Shown in pieces: positions 1-4,826 of a stretch of 5,708 nt of DNA; the first letter of the stretch is position 1; each line of letters starts with the position of its first letter. The notes beneath the pieces were generated by a model, which was not told the DNA's origin, searched no databases, and was given only the letters and a program-made list of their open reading frames with translations. The DNA lies in contig JACRQB010000030.1 in assembly GCA_016222925.1 (NCBI GenBank), forward strand, positions 1 to 5,708, written 5' to 3'. The stretch is from Nitrospirota bacterium (GTDB lineage: Bacteria > Nitrospirota > Nitrospiria > Nitrospirales > Nitrospiraceae). The position numbers and the translations under genes were made by a program.

Positions 1-155
1 AAACGTATCGGAACAAAACAGCGAAGGGATATGGATTCATCATTCCGAAGTATTGCGATGATAGCTTGTTGATTCTTAATATAATTCCATAGTGAATGTA
101 AAAGCATACGAAACAAGAAGGTCATTCCTTCACCAAAAGGTAGGCCCAGAGGCAT
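1..155 (-). CDS. Possible start of an unrecognised protein, running off the left edge
   Basis: On the minus strand an ATG at 155-153 opens a frame with no stop for 51 codons to the window edge. The product begins MPLGLPFGEGMTFLFRMLLH and continues with a mixed hydrophobic/polar stretch (NYIKNQQAIIAILRNDESIS). I recognise no family. It lies 57 bases downstream of the dinB stop on the same strand. Against it: the GAGAGG before the ATG is only 2 bases away, it sits in a small stem (AGAGG 148-152 with CCTCT 158-162) whose loop holds the ATG, and an open run of this length in AT-rich DNA can arise by chance. A later ATG (residue 11) has no better ribosome site. Treat it as a candidate only. Confidence 0.2.
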   Translation of the reverse strand, partial: MPLGLPFGEGMTFLFRMLLHSLWNYIKNQQAIIAILRNDESISLRCFVPIR

Positions 156-212
156 TACCTCTCAGAAATAAGTCGAACACCGTAAGGAGCGGACCGAGCA
201 ACCCTCATCCTG

Positions 213-1286
213 TCAGCTCAGCTTCTCCACTCGAAGACCAAGCAGGCGGATCAGCTTTCGCTGAGGGTTTTCACGCCGATCGAGAAACGGCAGAAGCAGC
301 TTCAGGCCCTCCCGCTGCAGCATAGCCACATTGCCAGTCGGTGCAGCCAAGGTGTGCGCCCGAGACTTGGTCTTAAAATCAGCGAATCTGACAGTGAGCG
401 CGACGGTCCGAAACGATTGAAACCCTTCGTGATGCAGACGCTCGAGCACACCGTGAGCAAGCGCATCTAGTAAAGTGAGCAGCCGTTGACTGTCGAGCGT
501 ATCGGAATCGAAGGTTTCCTGCTCACCGATGGATTTTGGTTCCGAATATTCCTCAACCGGTGAGTCATCTCGTGCGCGAATCTTTTCGTAAAGATCCACC
601 CCTCGTTTCCCCAACAGAACTTCGAGTTGATGGACGGTCAGCGCTTTCAAGTCCGTGACAGTCTTAATATGCTTTGCGTTCAGCATGCCTTCTGTTTTCG
701 GTCCGATACCAGGGATGCCCCGGATCGAAAGTGGAGCCAGAAATGCCTCAGCCTCTTCCGTTCGTACGACCGTGAGTCCGTCCGGTTTTCGCCATCCTGA
801 TGCGATTTTCGCAATCAACTTATTGGGCCCAATGCCGACCGAGGCTGTCAGCTGTTCTTCTGCGTGGATCGCCTCCTTCAACCGACGGCATAATGCTTCT
901 GCCGCCTCATAGGATTCCGTAAAGCTCACATCCCCATACGATTCATCAATACTGGCCTGTTCCACCGTAGGAATGAAGCGCCGCATGATCCGCATCACTT
1001 CATCTGAAACTCGAGCATACTTTTGCATGTCGACCGAGACAAAGATCACCGGCGACTTCCCCGCTCGACGAGCAGCCTCAGACAAGCGCCACGCAGTGGA
1101 GATCGGCGTCGCCGAGTGAATTCCGTACGCACGCGCCAGATAGTTCGACGTAGAGGCAACCCCGCGCCCGTTCCCACCCAGCGGGTCTGCGCCAACGACG
1201 AGCGGTAGCCCTCGAAAAGCCGGCGTATCTCGCTCCTCAATCGCGGCGAAGAACGCATCCATATCTAAGTGGGCGATAATCCTCAT
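213..1286 (-). CDS. dinB: DNA polymerase IV (Y-family translesion polymerase)
   Basis: This is a 357-residue Y-family DNA polymerase that copies past damaged bases at low fidelity without proofreading. Residues 1-20 hold the first catalytic strand with D8 and D10, and F13 aligns with the steric-gate residue that excludes ribonucleotides. The second catalytic block is SIDESYGDV, with D114 and E115. TASVGIGPNKLIAKIAS (147-163) is the conserved palm/fingers signature. IRGIPGIGPKTEGML (188-202) is the helix-hairpin-helix thumb, KSIGEQETF (251-259) opens the little finger, and IRLLGLRVEKL near the end is the usual last strand. Length is normal (about 350). Usual SIDEAYLDV reads SIDESYGDV here. The protein stops right after the last strand, so the C-terminal clamp-binding tail of E. 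coli Pol IV (QLVLGL) is absent. The start is set by alignment. Its ribosome site is poor: AAAAGGG abuts the ATG and AAGG lies 10 bases upstream. Confidence 0.95.
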   Translation of the reverse strand: MRIIAHLDMDAFFAAIEERDTPAFRGLPLVVGADPLGGNGRGVASTSNYLARAYGIHSATPISTAWRLSEAARRAGKSPVIFVSVDMQKYARVSDEVMRIMRRFIPTVEQASIDESYGDVSFTESYEAAEALCRRLKEAIHAEEQLTASVGIGPNKLIAKIASGWRKPDGLTVVRTEEAEAFLAPLSIRGIPGIGPKTEGMLNAKHIKTVTDLKALTVHQLEVLLGKRGVDLYEKIRARDDSPVEEYSEPKSIGEQETFDSDTLDSQRLLTLLDALAHGVLERLHHEGFQSFRTVALTVRFADFKTKSRAHTLAAPTGNVAMLQREGLKLLLPFLDRRENPQRKLIRLLGLRVEKLS

Positions 1287-1300
1287 CCCTTTTCAACCTT

Positions 1301-1334
1301 GTGCTGTTCAGAGCACCGCCAAATGGTTGACCAT
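1301..1334. promoter_or_regulatory. Two small dyads upstream of dinB, operator candidates
   Basis: GTGCT (1301-1305) and AGCAC (1312-1316) form an inverted repeat with a 6-base centre, beginning 14 bases upstream of the dinB start codon. Next to it ATGGT-TG-ACCAT (1323-1334) is a 12-base near-palindrome. dinB genes are commonly SOS-controlled, so operator use is plausible. Neither dyad matches the E. coli LexA consensus (CTGT-N8-ACAG), and I found no convincing -35/-10 pair for dinB. Short dyads like these also occur by chance. Confidence 0.22.
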
Positions 1335-1452
1335 ACTCACCGATCAGAAGACGCCTCAGGGAAAGTTCCGTCATTTTCACCGTAGCTTTTCGTGCCTTAG
1401 GTGACGTAAAATTGTATCCGGTTGTGAGCCAAGAAGGTTCCGTTCCGCAATC

Positions 1453-1472
1453 GTTGCTCACAAACCAGCAAC
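1453..1472 (+). promoter_or_regulatory. Inverted repeat in the leader of the first miniprotein gene
   Basis: GTTGCT (1453-1458) and AGCAAC (1467-1472) are perfect 6-base arms around an 8-base centre. They end 10 bases before the GGAGG ribosome site (1483-1487) of the gene at 1494. The repeat could be an operator or a leader hairpin. A TAAAAT at 1407-1412 could be a -10 box but has no good -35 partner. Confidence 0.22.
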
Positions 1473-1493
1473 ATCAGCACGTGGAGGTCATCC

Positions 1494-1679
1494 GTGGCTT
1501 TTCATTGGTTCAACATTATCGGATCTCTAATGTTACTCTTTGCTCTCTTCCTCAATGAGATTGTGTACTTGAATGTGTGGTACGACTCCAACTTCACGGT
1601 GATTGTTCCGGCTATCCTGTACCTCGGTGTTGGACTGTGGCTTTCACTATGGGGAGGGCCACGTCGTCAGGAAGCATGA
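1494..1679 (+). CDS. Small two-helix membrane protein, first of a tandem paralogous pair
   Basis: The 61-residue product has two hydrophobic segments, about residues 6-26 and 34-53. They are joined by a short polar/aromatic turn containing NE (21-22) and WYDSN (29-33), and the tail is short and charged (GGPRRQEA). It should sit in the inner membrane as a hairpin; I do not recognise the family or know a function. The start is GTG, chosen because GGAGG (1483-1487) lies 6 bases upstream. About 29 of 61 positions are identical to the next gene's product, including NxIG, ML, AL, LNE, WY, YL, VG and LSLW, so both arose by duplication. It is transcribed divergently from dinB. The shared pattern and two strong ribosome sites make it a real gene despite its size. 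Confidence 0.8.
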   Translation: MAFHWFNIIGSLMLLFALFLNEIVYLNVWYDSNFTVIVPAILYLGVGLWLSLWGGPRRQEA

Positions 1680-1708
1680 TGCCGTACGCGTTCATCGAAC
1701 GCGGGGCA
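1680..1708 (+). other. Strong intergenic hairpin between the two miniprotein genes
   Basis: CGCGTTC (1687-1693) pairs perfectly with GAACGCG (1697-1703) across an ATC loop. Outside a small internal loop, TGCC (1680-1683) pairs with GGCA (1705-1708). The structure starts one base after the first gene's stop codon and ends 14 bases before the next ribosome site (AAAGGAG, 1723-1729). No T-run follows, so it is not a standard intrinsic terminator. A processing or mRNA-stabilising hairpin that sets unequal expression of the two genes is a reasonable inference. Confidence 0.45.
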
Positions 1709-1736
1709 AAGACCATCACTAGAAAGGAGACCATCC

Positions 1737-1925
1737 ATGGGTATGAGTTTCATTAATTGGATTGGGTTTGTGATGTTGGTGCTTGCGCTCCTTCTGAACG
1801 AGCTGTTCCTTGGGGTGACCGCCTGGTACGAACTCAACTTAGGGGCAATTGTTGCGGCAATCGTCTACCTGGTTGTGGGCGTATCGTTATCGCTCTGGCC
1901 AAGCCCGCAAGATCAGACAGCCTGA
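1737..1925 (+). CDS. Small two-helix membrane protein, second of a tandem paralogous pair
   Basis: The 62-residue product has the same architecture as its upstream neighbour: helix one at about residues 6-27, a turn with LNE (20-22) and AWYELN (29-34), helix two at about 36-54 ending SLSLW, then a short hydrophilic tail (PSPQDQTA). Relative to the first copy it has one extra residue before the WY pair. AAAGGAG (1723-1729) is 7 bases before the ATG, which fixes the start; a second ATG at codon 3 is possible but less well spaced. The genes are 57 bases apart and probably cotranscribed, with a hairpin between. Function is unknown. The polar LNE inside a hydrophobic helix end is conserved between copies, suggesting it matters for packing or pairing (inference). 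Confidence 0.82.
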   Translation: MGMSFINWIGFVMLVLALLLNELFLGVTAWYELNLGAIVAAIVYLVVGVSLSLWPSPQDQTA

Positions 1926-1954
1926 TCGATAGTTTTTCCTCCTTGCCAAAACAT

Positions 1955-1989
1955 AGGGCGCAGGGGGCTGGGTGTGTCCTCTGCGCTTT
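1955..1989 (+). terminator. Probable intrinsic terminator after the miniprotein pair
   Basis: GCGCAG (1958-1963) pairs with CTGCGC (1981-1986). The stem extends inward through G·U, G-C, G-C and G·U pairs (1964-1967 with 1977-1980) and outward through two G·U pairs and A1955-T1989. The loop is 9 bases. Only three T residues (1987-1989) follow the core stem, so termination may be modest. It begins 30 bases after the second miniprotein's stop codon, where a terminator is expected. Confidence 0.45.
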
Positions 1990-2225
1990 CCATCGTAAGT
2001 CTCACTGCATTTCCTAGAACATTTGAAGGAAGAGTGGTAGCACTGAATGCTCTTGCCCCCAAATGATTCCGAATAGTACCGACATCCTTCATCAGCGCGA
2101 TAAACCGGGCGGCTGCAACAGAGTCACCCTCCGCATTCGTGCCTCTGGATCTGCTCACGGAATTGTAGAAGCAATCCCGGCAGGTTCGCAATGTACGTTT
2201 CCAGAGAGGAAACCAGAGCTTATCG
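1990..2225. other. Intergenic stretch with no convincing gene
   Basis: No plus-strand frame here has a start with a ribosome site. A minus-strand frame is open from a TTG at 2191 to 1913 (92 codons). It has no Shine-Dalgarno sequence, overlaps the end of the second miniprotein gene and the terminator hairpin, and resembles no family I know. It could be the remains of a decayed gene, but nothing in the sequence requires that. Confidence 0.4.
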
Positions 2226-2272
2226 AGAGTTGATCTGCTCAGTCTAAATCAACTACGATTACAGAGTTGATC
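2226..2272 (+). promoter_or_regulatory. Candidate promoter with three AGTTGAT repeats
   Basis: AGAGTTGATC occurs twice in direct orientation (2226-2235 and 2263-2272), and an inverted ATCAACT lies between them (2248-2254). The first copy contains TTGATC (2230-2235), which can act as a -35. TACGAT (2254-2259), 18 bases further on, matches four of six -10 positions. The predicted start of transcription falls near 2266, inside the third copy. That leaves a roughly 40-base leader before the SnoaL-like gene. Repeats overlapping both promoter boxes suggest binding by a regulator (inference). Confidence 0.35.
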
Positions 2273-2305
2273 AAGAATTGGCCAGTATTAGGGAGGAACT
2301 CGCAT

Positions 2306-2671
2306 ATGACAGCCATGGACATTGCAAAGGAAATCGCCGCACTCTGTAGACAGGGGAAAAATCAAGAAGCGATTGACCGCTTTTATTCGCCGAATATCGA
2401 GAGCATTGAGACCTGTGCGATGCCTGGCATGAATCAAATCCAGAGAGGAATTCAGGCCATCAAGGGAAAGAATCAGTGGTGGGTCGAGAACCATGAGGTT
2501 CACGGAGGGACCGTTGAAGGGCCCTATCCGAACGGCGACCGTTTTATCCTGCATTTCAAGTATGATGTCACTCCGAAGCAGACGGGGAAGCGTATAACTC
2601 TGGACGAGACCGGTCTCTACACGGTGCAAGACGGAAAGATCACCAAGGAAGAGTTCTTCTACTCCATGTAA
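2306..2671 (+). CDS. SnoaL-like / NTF2-fold protein
   Basis: The 121-residue cytoplasmic protein has the layout of the SnoaL-like, nuclear transport factor 2 fold. An N-terminal helix (MDIAKEIAALCRQGKNQEAI) leads to FYSPNIESIE, a loop with GMNQIQRGIQAIKGKNQWW, and alternating beta strands (DRFILHFKYDV, KRITLDETGLYTV, KITKEEFFYS). The fold serves many roles, from isomerases to binding proteins, so no reaction can be assigned. I start at the ATG at 2306 because GGGAGG (2291-2296) is 9 bases upstream. An in-frame TTG at 2267 would add 13 residues but overlaps the candidate promoter. The next gene begins 38 bases after its stop with a strong ribosome site, so both are probably on one transcript. 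Confidence 0.8.
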   Translation: MTAMDIAKEIAALCRQGKNQEAIDRFYSPNIESIETCAMPGMNQIQRGIQAIKGKNQWWVENHEVHGGTVEGPYPNGDRFILHFKYDVTPKQTGKRITLDETGLYTVQDGKITKEEFFYSM

Positions 2672-2709
2672 CTGTCGTCACCAACCAACCCCAAAAAGAG
2701 GAGGAAACC

Positions 2710-2916
2710 ATGGCAGACAAACAGTACAAACAGCTTGGATGTCTGGATGTGCAACCGTCGGGCGGCTGCGGATTCCAGGTGCGCGCGGAGACGGAAGCGG
2801 AACTGATGCAGCTCGTCGCCACACACGCAAAACAGTGCCATAAGTTGGACTCGATCCCCCCGGAGATGGTGTCTGCAGTACAGGCTGCGGTCAAGACCGT
2901 GACGGTTACGGTCTAG
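2710..2916 (+). CDS. DUF1059 family small Cys/His protein
   Basis: The 68-residue product matches the DUF1059 pattern: a short beta start with C11, a second Cys (C20) in GGCGFQVRAETEAEL, then a helix LMQLVATHAKQCH and the closing signature SIPPEMVSAVQAAVK. C11, C20, H39 and H44 form a C-x8-C-x18-H-x4-H arrangement, so a bound zinc or other metal is plausible (inference; the family's role is not established). C43 beside H44 is additional. GAGGAGG (2698-2704) lies 5 bases before the ATG, among the best ribosome sites in the window. It follows the SnoaL-like gene by 38 bases with no terminator between, and a large stem-loop follows 21 bases after its stop. That makes a compact two-gene operon. 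Confidence 0.85.
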   Translation: MADKQYKQLGCLDVQPSGGCGFQVRAETEAELMQLVATHAKQCHKLDSIPPEMVSAVQAAVKTVTVTV

Positions 2917-2937
2917 CGAAACTCGCCATACGTCATA

Positions 2938-2993
2938 TCGAGATGGCCCTCCCCACATACAATCTAGTGCCGGGGAGGGCTCCTGCATCTTGA
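2938..2993 (+). terminator. Large stem-loop after the DUF1059 gene
   Basis: GCCCTCCCC (2946-2954) pairs perfectly with GGGGAGGGC (2972-2980) around a 17-base loop. Below it TCGAGATG (2938-2945) pairs with CATCTTGA (2986-2993), with one G·U pair, after a one-sided bulge TCCTG (2981-2985). It starts 21 bases after the DUF1059 stop and ends 16 bases before the next ribosome site. It is very stable but lacks a T-run at its foot. It may therefore block 3' exonucleases or assist termination rather than act as a classic intrinsic terminator. Confidence 0.5.
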
Positions 2994-3020
2994 ATCCAGG
3001 TTTTCGATCAAGGAGGGCCT

Positions 3021-3455
3021 ATGCGCTGGAAATCACTACCCCCAATCGCCGTCCTGCTCCTGCTGACCACCAGCGGGTGCAGCTACCTGTTTTATCCTCA
3101 CGCAAAGGAGTTTACTGAGAAAGCAAAGGGAACAACGGGAGTCGAAACGTTGGTAAATTTGACGAATATGGCGGAAGCCACGGCCAACGCCGCAAAAGGA
3201 GGCAAGGGAGTCGATCGCCCCTTCGATGATCTACACAATCAGTTCCATGCCATCGACAACAGCATCTGCTGTGTCGAGAAATCGGTGAAAGAACAGCCGG
3301 CCTATGCCCTGGCCGTTACACACAACAAAGAACTCGGGACGATCTTCAAGCGGCTATGGAAATTCAAGGATGATCAGCCGCAGCGAGATCAGCACCTCGA
3401 TCTCTTTGTGTCCGAGCTCCAAGAAATGCGCCAGACTTTACAAACCTTGAGGTAA
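3021..3455 (+). CDS. Small predicted lipoprotein, function unknown
   Basis: The 144-residue product starts with a lipoprotein signal peptide: basic n-region (R2, K4), hydrophobic core (IAVLLLL, 9-15), then TTSGC with the lipidated Cys at position 20. Thr at -3 is less usual than Leu but tolerated. The mature part is about 125 residues, mostly helical and charged, with no recognisable domain. It contains an unusual Cys-Cys pair (NSICCVEKS) and a Gln/Leu-rich C-terminal helix (LQEMRQTLQTL). It should be anchored to the inner or outer membrane facing the periplasm. AAGGAGGG (3010-3017) precedes the ATG closely. The methyltransferase begins 3 bases after its stop, and that gene's ribosome site lies in the last codons of this one, so the pair is likely translationally coupled. 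No family name can be given. Confidence 0.82.
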   Translation: MRWKSLPPIAVLLLLTTSGCSYLFYPHAKEFTEKAKGTTGVETLVNLTNMAEATANAAKGGKGVDRPFDDLHNQFHAIDNSICCVEKSVKEQPAYALAVTHNKELGTIFKRLWKFKDDQPQRDQHLDLFVSELQEMRQTLQTLR

Positions 3456-3458
3456 TTC

Positions 3459-4316
3459 ATGACATCCCCGTCGCCGCAGCAGGTCATTGAAAGCCAGCGC
3501 CAGGATTGGAACCGCGTCGCCGGCGGCTGGGAGAAATGGGATCGTTTCTTCGACGAGCAGATGGCGTTCCTGAACCATCGACTCGTGGCCGATGCTCGAC
3601 TGAGATCGGGCATGCGAGTACTCGACCTCGGATCGGGCACGGGCTACCCGGCTCTACTTGCCGCGCAAACCGTCTGGCCATCTGGCAACGTGACTGGTAT
3701 CGATTTGGCTGAACAGATGCTGGAAGCCGCCAGACGTAAGACGGCCTCACTGAAGCTTTCCAACATCACATTCAAAACTGGTGATGTCACGACGTTACCG
3801 TTCGAGGCCGCTTCCTTCGATGCCATCACCACCCGTTTCTGCCTGATGTTCTTGCCGGAGATTCCCAAGGCTGTCGCCGAGATCGCCCGGATCTTAAAGC
3901 CAGACACCTGGGTCGCCGCAGCAGTCTGGTCTGCACCGGAAAAGAACCCTTACCTCAAGATCCCTATCGATGTCATCAAGCAATTCGCCGAGCTCCCTCC
4001 ACCAGATCCGGCAGCTCCTGGGATTTTTCGGTTGGCGAAGCCTGGCGAGTTAGCCGGCATGTTGGAACAAGCGGGTTTGACAAACATCTCCGAGCAGGAA
4101 TTTCTCGGAGACGTGCGATTCGCAGCCGCAGATGACTACTTTTCCAGCCTGATTGATATCGCTGCACCGATTCAGAACCTATGGGCAAAATTGAGTGCAG
4201 CCCAACAGACAGAGGCGAAGCAACGTATCATTCAAACGGCCGGGCAATATCGTAGGGGATCAGCCATCGCACTACCAATCGCCGTACGGATGGTTGCGGC
4301 CAAGAAGCCTGGATGA
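3459..4316 (+). CDS. Class I SAM-dependent methyltransferase (UbiE/Methyltransf_11 type)
   Basis: This 285-residue cytoplasmic enzyme should transfer a methyl group from S-adenosylmethionine to an unidentified small molecule. Motif I is VLDLGSGTG (54-62). The acidic residue contacting the ribose hydroxyls is D82 in GIDLAEQML. The adenine-loop motif is GDVTTLPFEAASFD (108-121), and the post-motif strand is EIARILKP (141-148). The usual LKPGG turn reads LKPDTW here. The C-terminal part (about 160-285) covers the active site and sets the substrate. It ends with a typical strand (LPIAVRMVAAKKP) and resembles general UbiE/COQ5-like methyltransferases rather than one pathway. GAGG (3449-3452) in the preceding gene is 6 bases from the ATG, consistent with coupling. 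A broken TfoX-like gene starts 3 bases after the stop. Confidence 0.9.
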   Translation: MTSPSPQQVIESQRQDWNRVAGGWEKWDRFFDEQMAFLNHRLVADARLRSGMRVLDLGSGTGYPALLAAQTVWPSGNVTGIDLAEQMLEAARRKTASLKLSNITFKTGDVTTLPFEAASFDAITTRFCLMFLPEIPKAVAEIARILKPDTWVAAAVWSAPEKNPYLKIPIDVIKQFAELPPPDPAAPGIFRLAKPGELAGMLEQAGLTNISEQEFLGDVRFAAADDYFSSLIDIAAPIQNLWAKLSAAQQTEAKQRIIQTAGQYRRGSAIALPIAVRMVAAKKPG

Positions 4317-4319
4317 CTG

Positions 4320-4593
4320 ATGTCGCCGAAGAGCGACAGCTTCAAAGCCTTCATCTTGGATCAGTTAGCCGATCTGCGCGGACTCACTTGTCGCGCCATG
4401 TTCGGCGGCTAATAAAGGCCGCCTGTACTTCAAGGTCACGGCGACTACTACGTCGTATTACAAAGACCACGGCATGAAACCCTTCCGCCCGAACGCCAAA
4501 CAAACACTGAAATCCTTCTATGAGGTACCCGTTGACGTGATCGAAGATCCCGAGGCCTTAACGAGCTGGGCCAAGCAATCCATCAATGCCTAG
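4320..4593 (+). pseudogene. Broken TfoX N-terminal-domain gene (internal deletion plus frameshift)
   Basis: The frame opens at ATG 4320, encodes 30 residues ending CRAMFGG, and meets TAA at 4410-4412. The rest of the same domain resumes in the next frame from 4414: KGRLYFKV, then YYKDHGMKPFRPNAKQTLKSFYEVP and EDPEALTSWAKQ, to a TAG at 4591-4593. Intact TfoX_N proteins carry roughly 15 residues between the MFGG and GRLYFK blocks (a YGLY...FF-I segment). Those are missing here, so an internal deletion of some 45 bases that also shifted the frame explains both losses. A simple base-calling error would not. TfoX N-domain proteins are small and related to competence regulators, but most have no assigned role. 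The gene lay 3 bases behind the methyltransferase, probably in its operon. Confidence 0.85.
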
Positions 4594-4623
4594 CTCGTGT
4601 TGTATTTCCACATACGTTTGCGG

Positions 4624-4649
4624 TGAGCCCTTCCACTTGCTCAGGACAG
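4624..4649. repeat. REP-like short palindromic element
   Basis: TGAGC (4624-4628) and GCTCA (4639-4643) flank CCTTCCACTT, followed by GGACAG. The stretch resembles a dispersed palindrome seen in intergenic DNA of many bacteria, of the type GGTGAGCCCTTCGAC-N-GCTCAGGACAG, with one changed base in the loop side. It sits 30 bases after the broken TfoX-like gene, a typical position for REP elements. Identity as a genomic repeat rests on recalled similarity; only one copy is visible here. Confidence 0.4.
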
Positions 4650-4665
4650 ACCCATCGGAATCTCC

Positions 4666-4683
4666 GACTCGTCAGCTGACTCG
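4666..4683. repeat. Ten-base perfect palindrome with flanking direct repeat
   Basis: GTCAGCTGAC (4671-4680) is a perfect palindrome, and GACTCG occurs on both sides (4666-4671 and 4678-4683). It lies in the spacer about 145 bases upstream of the DUF3597 gene. It may be a protein-binding site or chance. Confidence 0.2.
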
Positions 4684-4772
4684 CAACAGATCTCCCTCGC
4701 AGAAACCCAGATTAACATCAGTACACCGTCTCAGTACAGCCTATAGATATCACCCTACATATCGATCATTAG

Positions 4773-4794
4773 GATTCGTCTCATACGTCGAATC
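4773..4794. promoter_or_regulatory. Inverted repeat upstream of the DUF3597 gene
   Basis: GATTCG (4773-4778) and CGAATC (4789-4794) are perfect 6-base arms around a 10-base centre. They end 19 bases before the ribosome site GGAAGGAG (4814-4821) of the next gene. The size and position suit an operator or leader hairpin. No convincing -35/-10 pair was found; TATAGA (4742-4747) is a possible -10 without a partner. Confidence 0.25.
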
Positions 4795-4826
4795 ATCCTC
4801 GTCACACCATCCAGGAAGGAGCAATC

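Noticed and set aside
148..162. AGAGG/CCTCT hairpin as a dinB terminator
   Set aside because: A five-base stem with no T-run on the dinB strand is too weak to call.
92..325. Plus-strand open frame of 77 codons overlapping the dinB end
   Set aside because: It has a GTG start with no ribosome site, lies mostly antisense to dinB, and is low in protein-like character.
1384..1412. Sigma-70 promoter for the first miniprotein gene using TAAAAT at 1407-1412
   Set aside because: No -35 hexamer with reasonable match lies 16-18 bases upstream.
1237..1461. Minus-strand open frame of 74 codons upstream of dinB
   Set aside because: It overlaps the start of dinB by 50 bases in another frame, begins with an unsupported GTG and has no recognisable content.
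1913..2191. Minus-strand open frame of 92 codons in the 300-base gap
   Set aside because: It has a TTG start without Shine-Dalgarno, overlaps the miniprotein gene end and terminator hairpin, and matches no family I know; a decayed gene cannot be excluded.
2267..2305. Upstream TTG start adding 13 residues to the SnoaL-like protein
   Set aside because: It lies inside the candidate promoter repeats and has no ribosome site, whereas the ATG at 2306 has GGGAGG 9 bases upstream.
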